Positions 1 to 8,121 of a DNA stretch of 14,082 nt are shown piece by piece. The translations under genes were made by a program, and so were the position numbers. The DNA is taken from NCBI GenBank assembly GCA_023440105.1, contig JAEXSY010000306.1:1-14082 (forward strand). Direction: 5' to 3'. Below the pieces are notes generated by a model, which was not told where the DNA came from, did no database searches, and saw nothing but the letters and a program-made list of their open reading frames with translations. Source of the stretch: Bacillota bacterium (GTDB taxonomy: Bacteria > Bacillota > Clostridia > Clostridiales > Clostridiaceae). Numbering within the stretch: position 1 is the stretch's first letter; every line of letters starts with the position of its first letter.

Positions 1-798
1 CTCTTACCCCTTAGAAAGGAGCTTGGCTTATATGCAAATTTAAGGCCTGCTATATTATTTCCAGAGCTTTCTTCTGCCTGTCCTCTTAAACCCGAGCTCA
101 TAGAGGGTGGCTTTGATATCATGGTAGTAAGAGAGCTCACGGGAGGAATATATTTTGGAAAAAAGGGTCATGGGGAAGGTCCTTTAGGTGAGACTGCTTA
201 TGATGTAGAGGAATATTCTACTGAGGAGATAAAGAGAATAGCCATCACTGCCTTTGAGCTAGCAATGAAGAGAAATAAAAAGGTCACTAGTATAGACAAG
301 GCAAATGTCTTAGAAAGCTCTAAGCTATGGAGAAAAACCATTATAGAGATTTCTAAGAACTATCCAGAGGTTACCTTAGAGCATCTTTATGTAGATAACG
401 CCTCCATGCAGCTTATTAAAAACCCTAAATCCTTTGACGTTATAGTAACTAACAACATCTTTGGAGATATTCTATCTGATGAAGCCAGTATGATAGCAGG
501 GTCAATTGGAATGCTTCCTTCAGCTAGCCTAGGTTCAGATAGCTTTGGACTATACGAGCCCATCCACGGCTCAGCTCCAGACATCGCAGGGCAAAATATA
601 GCCAATCCCTTAGCCACTATTTTATCTGCAGCAATGATACTTAAATACTCCTTCAACCTAAAAGAAGAAGGAGACGCTATAGAAGCTTCTGTAAAGAACT
701 TCCTTAAAAATGGCTACAGAACTGCCGATATCATGACGACTGGATATATCCTTATGGGAACGGAGGAAACAGGGAGCTATATAGCAAATAATATATAA
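1..798 (+). CDS. leuB: 3-isopropylmalate dehydrogenase, 5'-truncated by window edge
   Basis: Oxidises and decarboxylates 3-isopropylmalate to 2-oxoisocaproate with NAD+, the third step of leucine synthesis in the cytoplasm. The frame is open from base 1, so the visible 265 residues are the C-terminal part of a ~355-residue enzyme; about 90 residues lie upstream. Visible family signatures are the substrate-binding arginine region (LRKELGLYANLRP, bases 10-48), VRELTGGIYFG, the TSIDKANVL segment, the metal/substrate aspartate region NIFGDILSDEASM and the cofactor loop YEPIHGSAPDIAGQNIANP. The GSIGMLPSASLG segment and leucine-pathway context of such sequences favour LeuB over tartrate or isocitrate dehydrogenase relatives. 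The first ATG inside the window (121) is internal. The gene ends 35 bp before a two-way terminator and is probably the last gene of a leu or ilv-leu operon, whose rest is outside the window. Confidence 0.95.
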   Translation, partial: LLPLRKELGLYANLRPAILFPELSSACPLKPELIEGGFDIMVVRELTGGIYFGKKGHGEGPLGETAYDVEEYSTEEIKRIAITAFELAMKRNKKVTSIDKANVLESSKLWRKTIIEISKNYPEVTLEHLYVDNASMQLIKNPKSFDVIVTNNIFGDILSDEASMIAGSIGMLPSASLGSDSFGLYEPIHGSAPDIAGQNIANPLATILSAAMILKYSFNLKEEGDAIEASVKNFLKNGYRTADIMTTGYILMGTEETGSYIANNI

Positions 799-833
799 GC
801 TTTCCTTTGATTATTCTGCTGCCCACGAAACAA

Positions 834-874
834 AAGGCTTACTTAGAGAATATATATACCTCTCAGTAAGCCTT
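834..874. terminator. bidirectional intrinsic terminator between leuB and the H-NOX receptor gene
   Basis: Arms at 834-849 and 859-874 are complementary over 16 bp apart from two G-T type positions, with a short AT-rich loop. Reading plus, the stem is followed by ATATTTT; reading minus, by TTTTGTTT. It lies between two convergent genes, so it can stop both transcripts. Confidence 0.85.
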
Positions 875-883
875 ATATTTTCA

Positions 884-2674
884 CTAAACTTTATAGTTTT
901 CCAATTCCTTCTTCAACACTTCAGTGACATGGCTGAACTTTCCCATATACTCAAACAGCTCTCGAAGCTTTTCCGTATACTCTGAAACACTAGCACTCAC
1001 TTCCTCTGATGATGCGGAATTTTCCTCTGCTATAGAAGCCAGCTGTTCTATAGCTTCTGAGAGTCCTCTAAAGCTCTGAGCCTGTTCTTTAAGCCTTTCT
1101 ATTGTCATTCCTGTGCTGGAAGCTATATCCTCAACAGCTTCAGCAGCCTCTAAGTTATTTTCTCTCACCGATTCTAAGCCTGTAGCCTCTCTTTCTAGCT
1201 CCTTATATTGATTATCTACTAAAGAAGCCACTCCTTTAATGTCTATAACTACCCCTTTAAGCTTTAAGCTTATATTACTCACTGCTTCCTTTGATTGCTC
1301 AGCAAGTCCTCGCACTGAGTCAGCTACCACAGAAAAGCCTCTCCCCAGCTCTCCTGCTCTTGCAGCTTCTATGGAGGCATTTAGGGCTAAAAGATTAGTT
1401 TGTTCTGCAATCCTGGATACTGTAGTCACCACCTCTAGAATTTCGGTGGCCTTTCCCTCTAGAGCCTCACTGCTATTTTTAACCTTCATAAAATTCTGTA
1501 GTACACCCTTCACATTTTCTGAAGAACTATGAAGGCGGTTATAGCTTTCCTTTATCTTGTCCACAGTCTTCTCAAGGCTTTCTTTATTGTCATACTGCAC
1601 CTCACTGAGCTCTATAAGGCTTGAAACATTCCTATTAACCTCATGAGCTATATCACCGGTGCTTTCTGCCTGAGAAACTGCTCCCGAGGATACCTGCTCT
1701 ACCACCCCTTCAATCTGCTCTGTGGTATGGCTCATCTCCTCTGTTATTCCCTCCAGCTTTTCAAGAAATACCGTCATTTCATCAGTAATCCCCTTAAAGC
1801 CTATAAAATCCTCCTTCATAAGCTTTTTATAGTTATCTATAAGCTTATAAAGATCCTCTATACTATCTCCCGTTTCAAGGCTACCTTCTAAGTAGTACTT
1901 TTTTTCATTAATTACTGTTAGCTCTTGCTCTAGAGCCTTAAGAGGCTTTAAGACTATCCCTGCACCGAGGGTTGAAATAGCTCCTCCTAAACCACCTGCA
2001 ACAATAGCTCCCTTCAGTCCCAAGAATATAGATCCTCCTATGGCTGAAGCCACTAAAGTTATGAATCCTATTTTCAGCTGAGGTTTGTTTAATATACCCA
2101 AAGACAGAACCTTAGAAAGCTTATAGCTTCTCTTATAATAAATATTCTTTTCAAAGGTTATCTTAGCCTTTAAAAGCCCCTTCTCTCGGCTTATCTCCTT
2201 AAGGTCAATCCTTTCCTTAAAAATAGCTGCACACCCCTCCAAAATGCCATAAAAATAATCATACATCTCTCTTTTTGAGCCATAGGTTATAATTCCTTCC
2301 CGTGAGTTAATAGGCTCAATAGTTAGAAGTGGAGGCAGAGCTCCATCTAACCTTTTAGTCATTACAATATGTATGTTATAAATATTTCTTAAAAAGGAAT
2401 AAAAGTTCTCTGTCTGAAAAAAAGCCGGATAGTCCTCATGGAAGGCCTTTGCATTTTCTATGCCCAATGTCCTCCACAGCTTACTTATTGATATTCCTGC
2501 ACCCTTTGCCAGCCTTTCTATAACCACTGCTATTTCTTTATCATCTACGGTTTCTATAGGATTGAATACTCTGTTCTTCTTCCACCCCGCCTCCACCATC
2601 GCCACTTCCACAGCTTTATCGCCATAAAGCTTGCGACAACTCTTCATCCATGTTGCCACAATAGTTCCCTTCAT
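884..2674 (-). CDS. methyl-accepting chemotaxis protein with N-terminal heme H-NOX (HNOB) gas-sensing domain
   Basis: Predicted 596-residue membrane chemoreceptor that couples a heme gas sensor to CheA/CheW. Residues 1-~185 are an H-NOX domain: proximal heme ligand H102, P115 and the heme-propionate motif Y131-x-S133-x-R135. The distal residues W9, N74 and Y140 fall at exactly the numbers known for the Thermoanaerobacter tengcongensis O2-binding H-NOX. A hydrophobic, Gly/Ala-rich stretch at ~201-243 can form two membrane helices; there is no clear HAMP domain. Residues ~290-596 are the coiled-coil signalling domain, with the conserved hairpin tip at ~423-465 (EQTNLLALNASIEAARAGE). I chose ATG 2674 rather than the in-frame ATG 2740 or 2680 because it has GGCGGAG six bases upstream and matches the family start MKGTIV. 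Binding O2 (rather than only NO/CO) is inferred from the pocket. Confidence 0.93.
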   Translation of the reverse strand: MKGTIVATWMKSCRKLYGDKAVEVAMVEAGWKKNRVFNPIETVDDKEIAVVIERLAKGAGISISKLWRTLGIENAKAFHEDYPAFFQTENFYSFLRNIYNIHIVMTKRLDGALPPLLTIEPINSREGIITYGSKREMYDYFYGILEGCAAIFKERIDLKEISREKGLLKAKITFEKNIYYKRSYKLSKVLSLGILNKPQLKIGFITLVASAIGGSIFLGLKGAIVAGGLGGAISTLGAGIVLKPLKALEQELTVINEKKYYLEGSLETGDSIEDLYKLIDNYKKLMKEDFIGFKGITDEMTVFLEKLEGITEEMSHTTEQIEGVVEQVSSGAVSQAESTGDIAHEVNRNVSSLIELSEVQYDNKESLEKTVDKIKESYNRLHSSSENVKGVLQNFMKVKNSSEALEGKATEILEVVTTVSRIAEQTNLLALNASIEAARAGELGRGFSVVADSVRGLAEQSKEAVSNISLKLKGVVIDIKGVASLVDNQYKELEREATGLESVRENNLEAAEAVEDIASSTGMTIERLKEQAQSFRGLSEAIEQLASIAEENSASSEEVSASVSEYTEKLRELFEYMGKFSHVTEVLKKELENYKV

Positions 2675-2680
2675 TAACAT

Positions 2681-2687
2681 CTCCGCC
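2681..2687 (-). promoter_or_regulatory. Shine-Dalgarno that sets the H-NOX receptor start
   Basis: GGCGGAG on the minus strand, six bases before ATG 2674. It directly abuts the ATG at 2680, which is therefore too close, and no comparable site precedes the ATG at 2740. Confidence 0.7.
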
Positions 2688-2710
2688 AATCTTAATATAA
2701 TTGAGTTTCT

Positions 2711-2740
2711 ATGATAACTAATCCGATTGTTGCCTAACAA
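2711..2740 (-). promoter_or_regulatory. candidate sigma-A promoter of the H-NOX receptor gene
   Basis: On the minus strand TTGTTA (2735-2740), an 18-base spacer and TATCAT (2711-2716), giving 4/6 and 5/6 matches to consensus and a ~30-base leader. A perfect inverted repeat overlaps the -35 box. The match is moderate in an AT-rich region, and no motility sigma-factor box was recognised. Confidence 0.4.
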
Positions 2741-2741
2741 T
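2726..2741. repeat. 16-bp palindrome ATTGTT-GCCT-AACAAT upstream of the H-NOX receptor gene
   Basis: Perfect 6-bp arms around four bases, about 52 bp upstream of the chosen start and overlapping the candidate -35 box. Size and placement suit a repressor operator; the binding protein is unknown. Confidence 0.45.
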
Positions 2742-2780
2742 TATTATCGTTATAGAAATAAAACTCTTAATACTATTTTT

Positions 2781-2809
2781 ATAAATAAGAAGAGTCCTTT
2801 GCGGACTCT
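2781..2809 (-). terminator. intrinsic terminator of the cspBA-sleC operon
   Basis: On the minus strand, a 7-bp stem AGAGTCC/GGACTCT (2791-2797 with 2803-2809) and a 5-base loop, followed by the T-rich stretch TCTTATTTAT. It lies ~55 bp past the sleC stop. The U tract is interrupted, so it may be leaky. Confidence 0.65.
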
Positions 2810-2863
2810 CCTCTTTCTTCTGACTCATTTTTTTAAATTATCCCTTTGGTTTTTGAACCTATA

Positions 2864-4318
2864 TTAATAACCGTCATCAATGTAATTAATTTTTGGGATG
2901 TTGCCCTTCTCATAGGTGATTGGTGGACAAAAAACTCTTCTTGTATAATGTGGTTGCCCAAGGGAGGCCGTATAGGCTGTGTGCTCAGCTATAATGCTGC
3001 TTTCTCTTAGCTCCGCTATCTTTGTTACTCCTACATATATCTGAGAAATTTCATACCAGGTAGCATAGTCTACCCTTCCTGTTTCAGGTAAATTAAACAC
3101 CTGCTGGAATACCCTCACAGCCTCCTCCGTTTCAGGTCCGAAATATCCATCTACAGCAACCTTAGGAATTAGAGGATAATTCTGTGATATCCTATTTAAA
3201 TAGGTCTGAATTGACCTAACTGGAGTTCCTGAATCCCCTATAGCTAAAGTTCTTCCAGGATAAGATTGTGGTACTCCCTCTACCTCAGGAGCTCTGACAA
3301 GATCGATATTAGAACCATAAAAATTAGTCAGTATCTCATAAGGAGTTCTTCCTTGATCTGCAAGATTCTTGCTTCCCCACTGTGTTAACCACCCCGGGCA
3401 GGATACTCGCTGTCCATCGCAGTACTGTGCAAAAAGAGGCTGATTTGCTCCTTGTCTCTTTATATAAGTAGAGAATATTTCATCTACAATTCTATCTATA
3501 TTGTCATAGATATTTCTTCCGGGGCTAAAGGCCTGGTCAAAGGCGGTGGAATTGGTTATGGTAAAGTTCTTTCCTCTGCTTCTGTACCATTCTGTATATA
3601 CTCTATTTAATGTAAAAGAGATAATACAGTATAGATTAGCTCTGATGGCGTTTTCTGGCCAGGTAGAAAAAATTTCACAGCAGGCTACATTTTTAATATA
3701 ATCCTTATAGCCTACGGTATAATTAGGTGCACTGTTATCGTCGGGGACCCCTGCGTGAACTATAATAAATTCAGGAACTACAACCCTTTCAAGAACAACG
3801 GTACTTTTGGCTGGAGGTAGAGGCTTTACCTCAGCTTCAGGAATTTTTGGTGGGAATATTCCTACTAGAGTATTTGCCTGTATATTCACCACTATATCCT
3901 GGCGATATTTTTTCTCTTTTTCCTCCACTAATCTATGCTTTGGTATATTTACCTCTACTCTATCTATTCCTCGTGCTGCTGCTACCTCATTGGAAACCAT
4001 ATTCACATTTTGTAGAGCTATGAGGGTTGGAAATATCTGAACCCCATTGATAATTGTAGGTATAAAGCCTTCAGCCTCTACCAGAATATTGGCAAAGCTA
4101 TAAGGTACAGGCATGTTTGGTGCCTCTGAATACTCTAGAGGTGGTGCTGCAAGCTCTACAGTCTCCGTCTTCCCCTCGCTATTGGTGGTAATTACTAAAG
4201 TAGATTCAGTCTCCTCTTGATTATTCTGACCTAAGGGGGTTATAGTAACTCTGCTATTAGGGAGAGGCACTGAGGTATCATTTTGAAAAACTACTACTCT
4301 TAATTGGCCTACTGCCAT
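2864..4318 (-). CDS. sleC: spore cortex-lytic enzyme SleC, zymogen of a SpoIID-like lytic transglycosylase
   Basis: Predicted 484-residue precursor of the enzyme that degrades spore cortex peptidoglycan at germination. Residues ~1-115 form a beta-rich pre-region resembling carboxypeptidase-regulatory/Ig-like folds. Residues ~120-180 are a charged, proline-rich pro-region. Residues ~184-345 are a SpoIID/LytB-like catalytic domain; by alignment to SpoIID, E222 in WPENAIRAN is the likely catalytic acid. Residues ~354-426 are a peptidoglycan-binding domain 1 repeat (GDSGTPVRSIQTYLN, VDGYFGPETEEAV). A ~55-residue tail follows. In Clostridium perfringens SleC is made as a pre-pro-enzyme and cut by Csp proteases; here cspBA lies 40 bp upstream in the same operon. 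ATG 4318 was chosen over ATG 4345 because only it has a Shine-Dalgarno (GAGGAG, spacing 6). No classical signal peptide is visible, as expected for a protein made in the mother cell. Confidence 0.93.
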   Translation of the reverse strand: MAVGQLRVVVFQNDTSVPLPNSRVTITPLGQNNQEETESTLVITTNSEGKTETVELAAPPLEYSEAPNMPVPYSFANILVEAEGFIPTIINGVQIFPTLIALQNVNMVSNEVAAARGIDRVEVNIPKHRLVEEKEKKYRQDIVVNIQANTLVGIFPPKIPEAEVKPLPPAKSTVVLERVVVPEFIIVHAGVPDDNSAPNYTVGYKDYIKNVACCEIFSTWPENAIRANLYCIISFTLNRVYTEWYRSRGKNFTITNSTAFDQAFSPGRNIYDNIDRIVDEIFSTYIKRQGANQPLFAQYCDGQRVSCPGWLTQWGSKNLADQGRTPYEILTNFYGSNIDLVRAPEVEGVPQSYPGRTLAIGDSGTPVRSIQTYLNRISQNYPLIPKVAVDGYFGPETEEAVRVFQQVFNLPETGRVDYATWYEISQIYVGVTKIAELRESSIIAEHTAYTASLGQPHYTRRVFCPPITYEKGNIPKINYIDDGY

Positions 4319-4324
4319 ATCTGA

Positions 4325-4330
4325 CTCCTC
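4325..4330 (-). promoter_or_regulatory. Shine-Dalgarno that sets the sleC start
   Basis: GAGGAG on the minus strand with six bases to ATG 4318. The ATG at 4345 is preceded only by AT-rich sequence. Confidence 0.7.
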
Positions 4331-4358
4331 ATTATAATGATTCATTACAGTATATGTG

Positions 4359-7300
4359 TTATTTAATTATTAGGTTACCGGGTTTTCTCACATAAAGTCC
4401 GGCTAAAGTATACTCCTCTTCTCCTGGGCTTATTGACATAAAAGTAATATCCTCATGGGAAGCCAACCTATAGGTGTTTCTTAAGGCTTCAAAGGTATTA
4501 TACAGATTTAATTTGCCATAACCAAGCTGCTTACTAGGATATGCCTCTCCTCTCTCTCTCACGGCTCCTGCTATTAGGTAGGTTGCAACCATAGTGCTAT
4601 AAAAAGAGTTATCCTGTTGAATCAGTATTTTCCACTGAAGGAGAAGGGCTATGGCTCCAGCTGTAACTGCTCCAGCAACACTGCTCCCTGTCCTGGTTGT
4701 GGTCCCTCCACCAGGAGAGATAACCACGGCATCTACTCCTCCCGCTACTAGGTCTGGCTTTATAGCTCCTGTTCTTGTAAAGCCTCTTCCAGAACGAGCA
4801 TCGGCAGTATTAGTATTTTGATTGTAAAAGCCTATAGAGATGGCTCTTGCAGCAGTTGCTGGAGAAGTTATAGTTATATTTTGGCTAGAACTTAAGAATC
4901 TTGTTCCTTCTTTAAGAAGAATCCTATTGGGAAGCCATGCATTATAGCTTCCATTATATATTGCCTCACCAAATAAAGTAAACTTCCATATACCAGCCAC
5001 TAAATTAGTTAGGAGAACTGTAATATTTTCATCTCCAGTATTAGGATCTGGAGTATTATAAAACACTACGGCTTCAGTCCTTTCAAATACAAAGGTTGAT
5101 CTTTGCAACGCCCTCTCTTGTATTGGGATTCTTTCAATTATTTCTCCTGAAGGTGATGTTATACTTATAGCTACTCTATCAGGCCTCTGAAACCAAATAT
5201 CAAAAATAATATTCCTCTCTCCTTCCCCCACCTGAAGTTCAATTACCTCGGAGGCTCCAGTTTGCTGAAGTCTTCCTTCTGTATGGGTGTCAGAAAACCC
5301 CTCATTTCCCGCAGGAACTGTGATAACAATGCCTGCAAAGGTTGAGATATAGTCGATATATTGCTCAATAATCAAGGAACCGTCATGAGGGCTAAGGTTT
5401 GATGATAAAGGCAGAAGCACACTGACCGGTATATTCTCGCTCCTAGCTTGAGTAAAAACATATTTTAAAGCCATAATAATGTCAGCATCAGTATATACAG
5501 GGGTATTAAAGTCATTTTCTAATGAAATAAATGTTGCGGTATTAGAAAGTCTCAGCTTTACTATAATAAACCTGGCATCAGGAGCTGCACCAGTTAGCAA
5601 TGGATTCTGCCCCTTAGCTCCCATAATTCCTGCCATATTCGTTCCATGCCCATTAGTATCTCTCGTTGGAACGATAGAATAAGGATCTCCCCCCTGTCTA
5701 GAGAGCTCTAGAGCAGCATTGATTTGCTCCTCTGTATACTCACTTCCTATAATTAAATCTTCGGGAGGTGTTCCAGTTTGAATAGTCTGGTCCCAGATTC
5801 TAAAGATTTTAGTACTGCCATCTTCAAATTGGAATTCTGGATTCAGATAATCTATTCCAGTATCTATTATAGCTAGATAAACTCCTCTTCCTGTAAGATT
5901 TAAAAAAGGATTAGTTTGAAAGAAAGGAATCTCTGCTGCTTCAATAGGGCTTATTGCATTAAGGACATAAAACCTCCCATGATCAATAAATACTATAGAA
6001 TTAACTTTTTCTTCTACCTCTGGCCAATCTCCCCTTGGAACAGAAACAACTGCATATCTTTCATCAATAATAATAGCAGTACCAAGTCCAGAGGCGTAAA
6101 GCTCACCAACAATATCTCCAGTGTACTGAGCAACATAGTTACCATATTCGGGATTCAAGTAGTTTTCTCTAGTTCTTATTATCCTCTGTATATCCTCCTC
6201 TATGCTCTGAGGAGGTACTTCAACCTGGGAAGGCTGTGATACAGAAGGCTGCTCTTCCACTCTAAAGTACCCTCGCCTTCCTGCCGAAGGTATAAGCTCC
6301 AGCAAAAGCTCTAGAGCAGCCTCAGCACAAACTCTTCCATAGCCCCAGGTGGGACTCGGATATTCTTCCTCCAATCTTCTTCTGGTAGCACTGCGTATAA
6401 GATAATATTTAAGCCTATCTCCATATAGGAAAGGATCATTTCCTTGGATTAATCCCCATTCCGTTAATAGAGCTGCTATTCCAGAAACCTGAGGTGCTGC
6501 CATGCTGGTTCCTGTTTTTGGACCAAAGCTGCCTCGAGGAAGGGTGGTGACTATATCCTCTCCTGGAGCTACTAAATCAGGCTTAATAAACCCTCTGCCA
6601 TAAATACCCCTTCCAGAAAAGGGAGAGATAGAAAGGCTTTGATAGTTATAGCTCCCAACAGATATAACGTTTTGAACAGTAGCTGGGATTCCTAAGGTAT
6701 TATATATATCGGGATTTAAAAATCGCGTAGCTGCCCTCAGGCTCTCTGAAATGGGCATCCACATATCATATCTACCAGAATACTCAGAAGTATTCCTAAG
6801 GGTCAGATTCCACTGACCTGAAGCTATGATATTTCCAATGGCTGGCACTATTGATATAGCTATCTCACCCTCTACATTAAAGGGTTTGGGCCCTGTATTA
6901 TAGATTAAAATGATGTCCCTATCTATGGAGTATTGTCTGTAGCCTTCTATAAGAGGTATTTCCCCAGTAGTAGCTCCAGTGGGATTTCTTACCTCTAGGA
7001 CCAGATCCGAAAGCACCGGTGCATATAGCTGAAGCACGAGACCTCTCTCTTCTTCTGCTATCTGAAGCTCTATAAGCTGATCCTCTGATATTTCTCCTCC
7101 TACATGATGAGCAGCATTTCCTTCATTTCCTGCTGCAATAACTATAGTTACTCTCTCATTGCTGCTTATAGTATTTATATATTGCTCTAAAATACTAGAG
7201 CCATTATGAGCACCGTCATTTGTACTCCAGCTGATATTTATTACTAATGGCAGCCGAAGCTCTCTTGCTCTATCCACTAAAAGCTTTATTCCTCTCATGA

Positions 7301-7988
7301 GCTGGGTGCTTAAGGAAAAGTTAATTCCCTCTACAGCAGTGATTTTTACCATGGCAATAAGGCTATTATAGGCAGCTCCATAATAGCTTCTATCAATATT
7401 TCCTCCGGCACAGGCTATCCCTGCCACCTGTGTACCATGGCCTGTGGAATCAGTAAAATTTACAATGGAATAAGGATCAGAGCTCTTTAGGGCGCTATTT
7501 ATTTCTTCTCTATTATAGGATACCTGCTCTATGAGGTCATAAAGGTATACAATTCGTGTGGTACCATCCTCATTTCTAAAGGCGTTAATAGTGTAATCAA
7601 TTCCCGTATCTATAAAACCAATAAGCACCCCTGCTCCAGAGAGATTTGCTCCCTGCCAAACCTGCGGAACACAGGATGCTCTTAAACTATCTATAGAAGA
7701 ATTAGCTATGAGCTTTGGGAGCTCTAAGTACTGTATGTCAGTGATTGTGGATAACTCCTGAAGCTTATCCACAGGTATGGTTATTATACCAAAGCCATAA
7801 CCCAGATTTTCAAAGATACCACCTAGGTTATCCACAGCTTGTCTCACATTATCCACATTTTCCCCAAAGAGAACTTCTACCTGAATTTCATTAGTAAAAA
7901 ACTGTGATATGCTGGACAAATCCTTCACCTTATTGAAGAGACTTGGAGGAACATTTGTTAACAGGTTAAATAAACCATTCCCCTCCAT
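4359..7988 (-). CDS. cspBA: CspBA: double subtilisin-like germination protease, both catalytic triads intact
   Basis: Predicted 1209-residue fusion of two S8 (subtilase) Csp proteases that should activate pro-SleC during germination. Residues 1-~105 look like a CspB-type prodomain. The first protease (~106-565) has D127 (FIDTG), H184 (GHGT), oxyanion N288 (AAGNEG) and S495 (TGTSMAAP), plus a beta-rich insert at ~300-400 resembling the Csp jelly roll. A Pro/Ser/Gln-rich linker (~566-598) contains R571-R572. A second prodomain-like stretch (~599-690) leads to a second protease (~695-1170) with D709, H781, N895 and S1103. Its serine motif is GSSVAGA instead of GTSMAxP, but the serine remains. 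The halves share DPYSIV and TGIDY segments, so they are ancient duplicates. In C. difficile CspBA the CspA half is a pseudoprotease; here it does not look dead. ATG 7988 was preferred over TTG 8006, because GGAGG lies eight bases before it. Confidence 0.93.
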   Translation of the reverse strand: MEGNGLFNLLTNVPPSLFNKVKDLSSISQFFTNEIQVEVLFGENVDNVRQAVDNLGGIFENLGYGFGIITIPVDKLQELSTITDIQYLELPKLIANSSIDSLRASCVPQVWQGANLSGAGVLIGFIDTGIDYTINAFRNEDGTTRIVYLYDLIEQVSYNREEINSALKSSDPYSIVNFTDSTGHGTQVAGIACAGGNIDRSYYGAAYNSLIAMVKITAVEGINFSLSTQLMRGIKLLVDRARELRLPLVINISWSTNDGAHNGSSILEQYINTISSNERVTIVIAAGNEGNAAHHVGGEISEDQLIELQIAEEERGLVLQLYAPVLSDLVLEVRNPTGATTGEIPLIEGYRQYSIDRDIILIYNTGPKPFNVEGEIAISIVPAIGNIIASGQWNLTLRNTSEYSGRYDMWMPISESLRAATRFLNPDIYNTLGIPATVQNVISVGSYNYQSLSISPFSGRGIYGRGFIKPDLVAPGEDIVTTLPRGSFGPKTGTSMAAPQVSGIAALLTEWGLIQGNDPFLYGDRLKYYLIRSATRRRLEEEYPSPTWGYGRVCAEAALELLLELIPSAGRRGYFRVEEQPSVSQPSQVEVPPQSIEEDIQRIIRTRENYLNPEYGNYVAQYTGDIVGELYASGLGTAIIIDERYAVVSVPRGDWPEVEEKVNSIVFIDHGRFYVLNAISPIEAAEIPFFQTNPFLNLTGRGVYLAIIDTGIDYLNPEFQFEDGSTKIFRIWDQTIQTGTPPEDLIIGSEYTEEQINAALELSRQGGDPYSIVPTRDTNGHGTNMAGIMGAKGQNPLLTGAAPDARFIIVKLRLSNTATFISLENDFNTPVYTDADIIMALKYVFTQARSENIPVSVLLPLSSNLSPHDGSLIIEQYIDYISTFAGIVITVPAGNEGFSDTHTEGRLQQTGASEVIELQVGEGERNIIFDIWFQRPDRVAISITSPSGEIIERIPIQERALQRSTFVFERTEAVVFYNTPDPNTGDENITVLLTNLVAGIWKFTLFGEAIYNGSYNAWLPNRILLKEGTRFLSSSQNITITSPATAARAISIGFYNQNTNTADARSGRGFTRTGAIKPDLVAGGVDAVVISPGGGTTTRTGSSVAGAVTAGAIALLLQWKILIQQDNSFYSTMVATYLIAGAVRERGEAYPSKQLGYGKLNLYNTFEALRNTYRLASHEDITFMSISPGEEEYTLAGLYVRKPGNLIIK

Positions 7989-7996
7989 TTCTATAA

Positions 7997-8001
7997 CCTC
8001 C
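7997..8001 (-). promoter_or_regulatory. Shine-Dalgarno that sets the cspBA start
   Basis: GGAGG on the minus strand, eight bases before ATG 7988. It lies inside the frame if the upstream TTG at 8006 were used, so that longer start is unlikely. Confidence 0.75.
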
Positions 8002-8025
8002 GACAATTATTAAATCCTTAGATAC

Positions 8026-8033
8026 ATTATATG
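8026..8033 (-). promoter_or_regulatory. possible sporulation (sigma-E-like) -10 element of cspBA-sleC
   Basis: CATATAAT on the minus strand, ~38 bases before the cspBA start, resembles the sigma-E -10 (CATACAAT). Csp and SleC proteins of C. perfringens are made in the mother cell, which would fit. No convincing -35 element is seen at the usual distance, and TATAAT-like strings are common here. Confidence 0.3.
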
Positions 8034-8058
8034 CAGGGATAGTACTTTTGTTCTTAAT

Positions 8059-8100
8059 AAAAAAAGCTACCTAATAGCTAATCCTTAGCTATTAGGTAGC
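8059..8100 (-). terminator. strong intrinsic terminator of the cyclophilin-DUF3783-XRE operon
   Basis: A perfect 16-bp stem (8066-8081 with 8085-8100) with a 3-base loop, followed on the minus strand by seven U (8059-8065). It begins 21 bp past the XRE stop and isolates this operon from cspBA, so cspBA needs its own promoter in the ~70 bp that remain. Confidence 0.95.
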
Positions 8101-8121
8101 CCTGAGGCCTTAAATGTTCTT

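Noticed and set aside
387..656. 89-codon open frame on the minus strand inside leuB
   Set aside because: It lies entirely opposite the conserved leuB frame and encodes no recognisable domain; it is a shadow frame.
1239..1532. 97-codon plus-strand frame opposite the MCP signalling domain
   Set aside because: It overlaps the most conserved part of the chemoreceptor; its Ser/Ala-rich translation reflects the complement of the coiled-coil codons.
5916..6239. 107-codon open frame on the plus strand inside cspBA
   Set aside because: It is opposite the Csp linker and second prodomain, has a low-complexity translation and no family resemblance. cspBA is continuous and conserved here.
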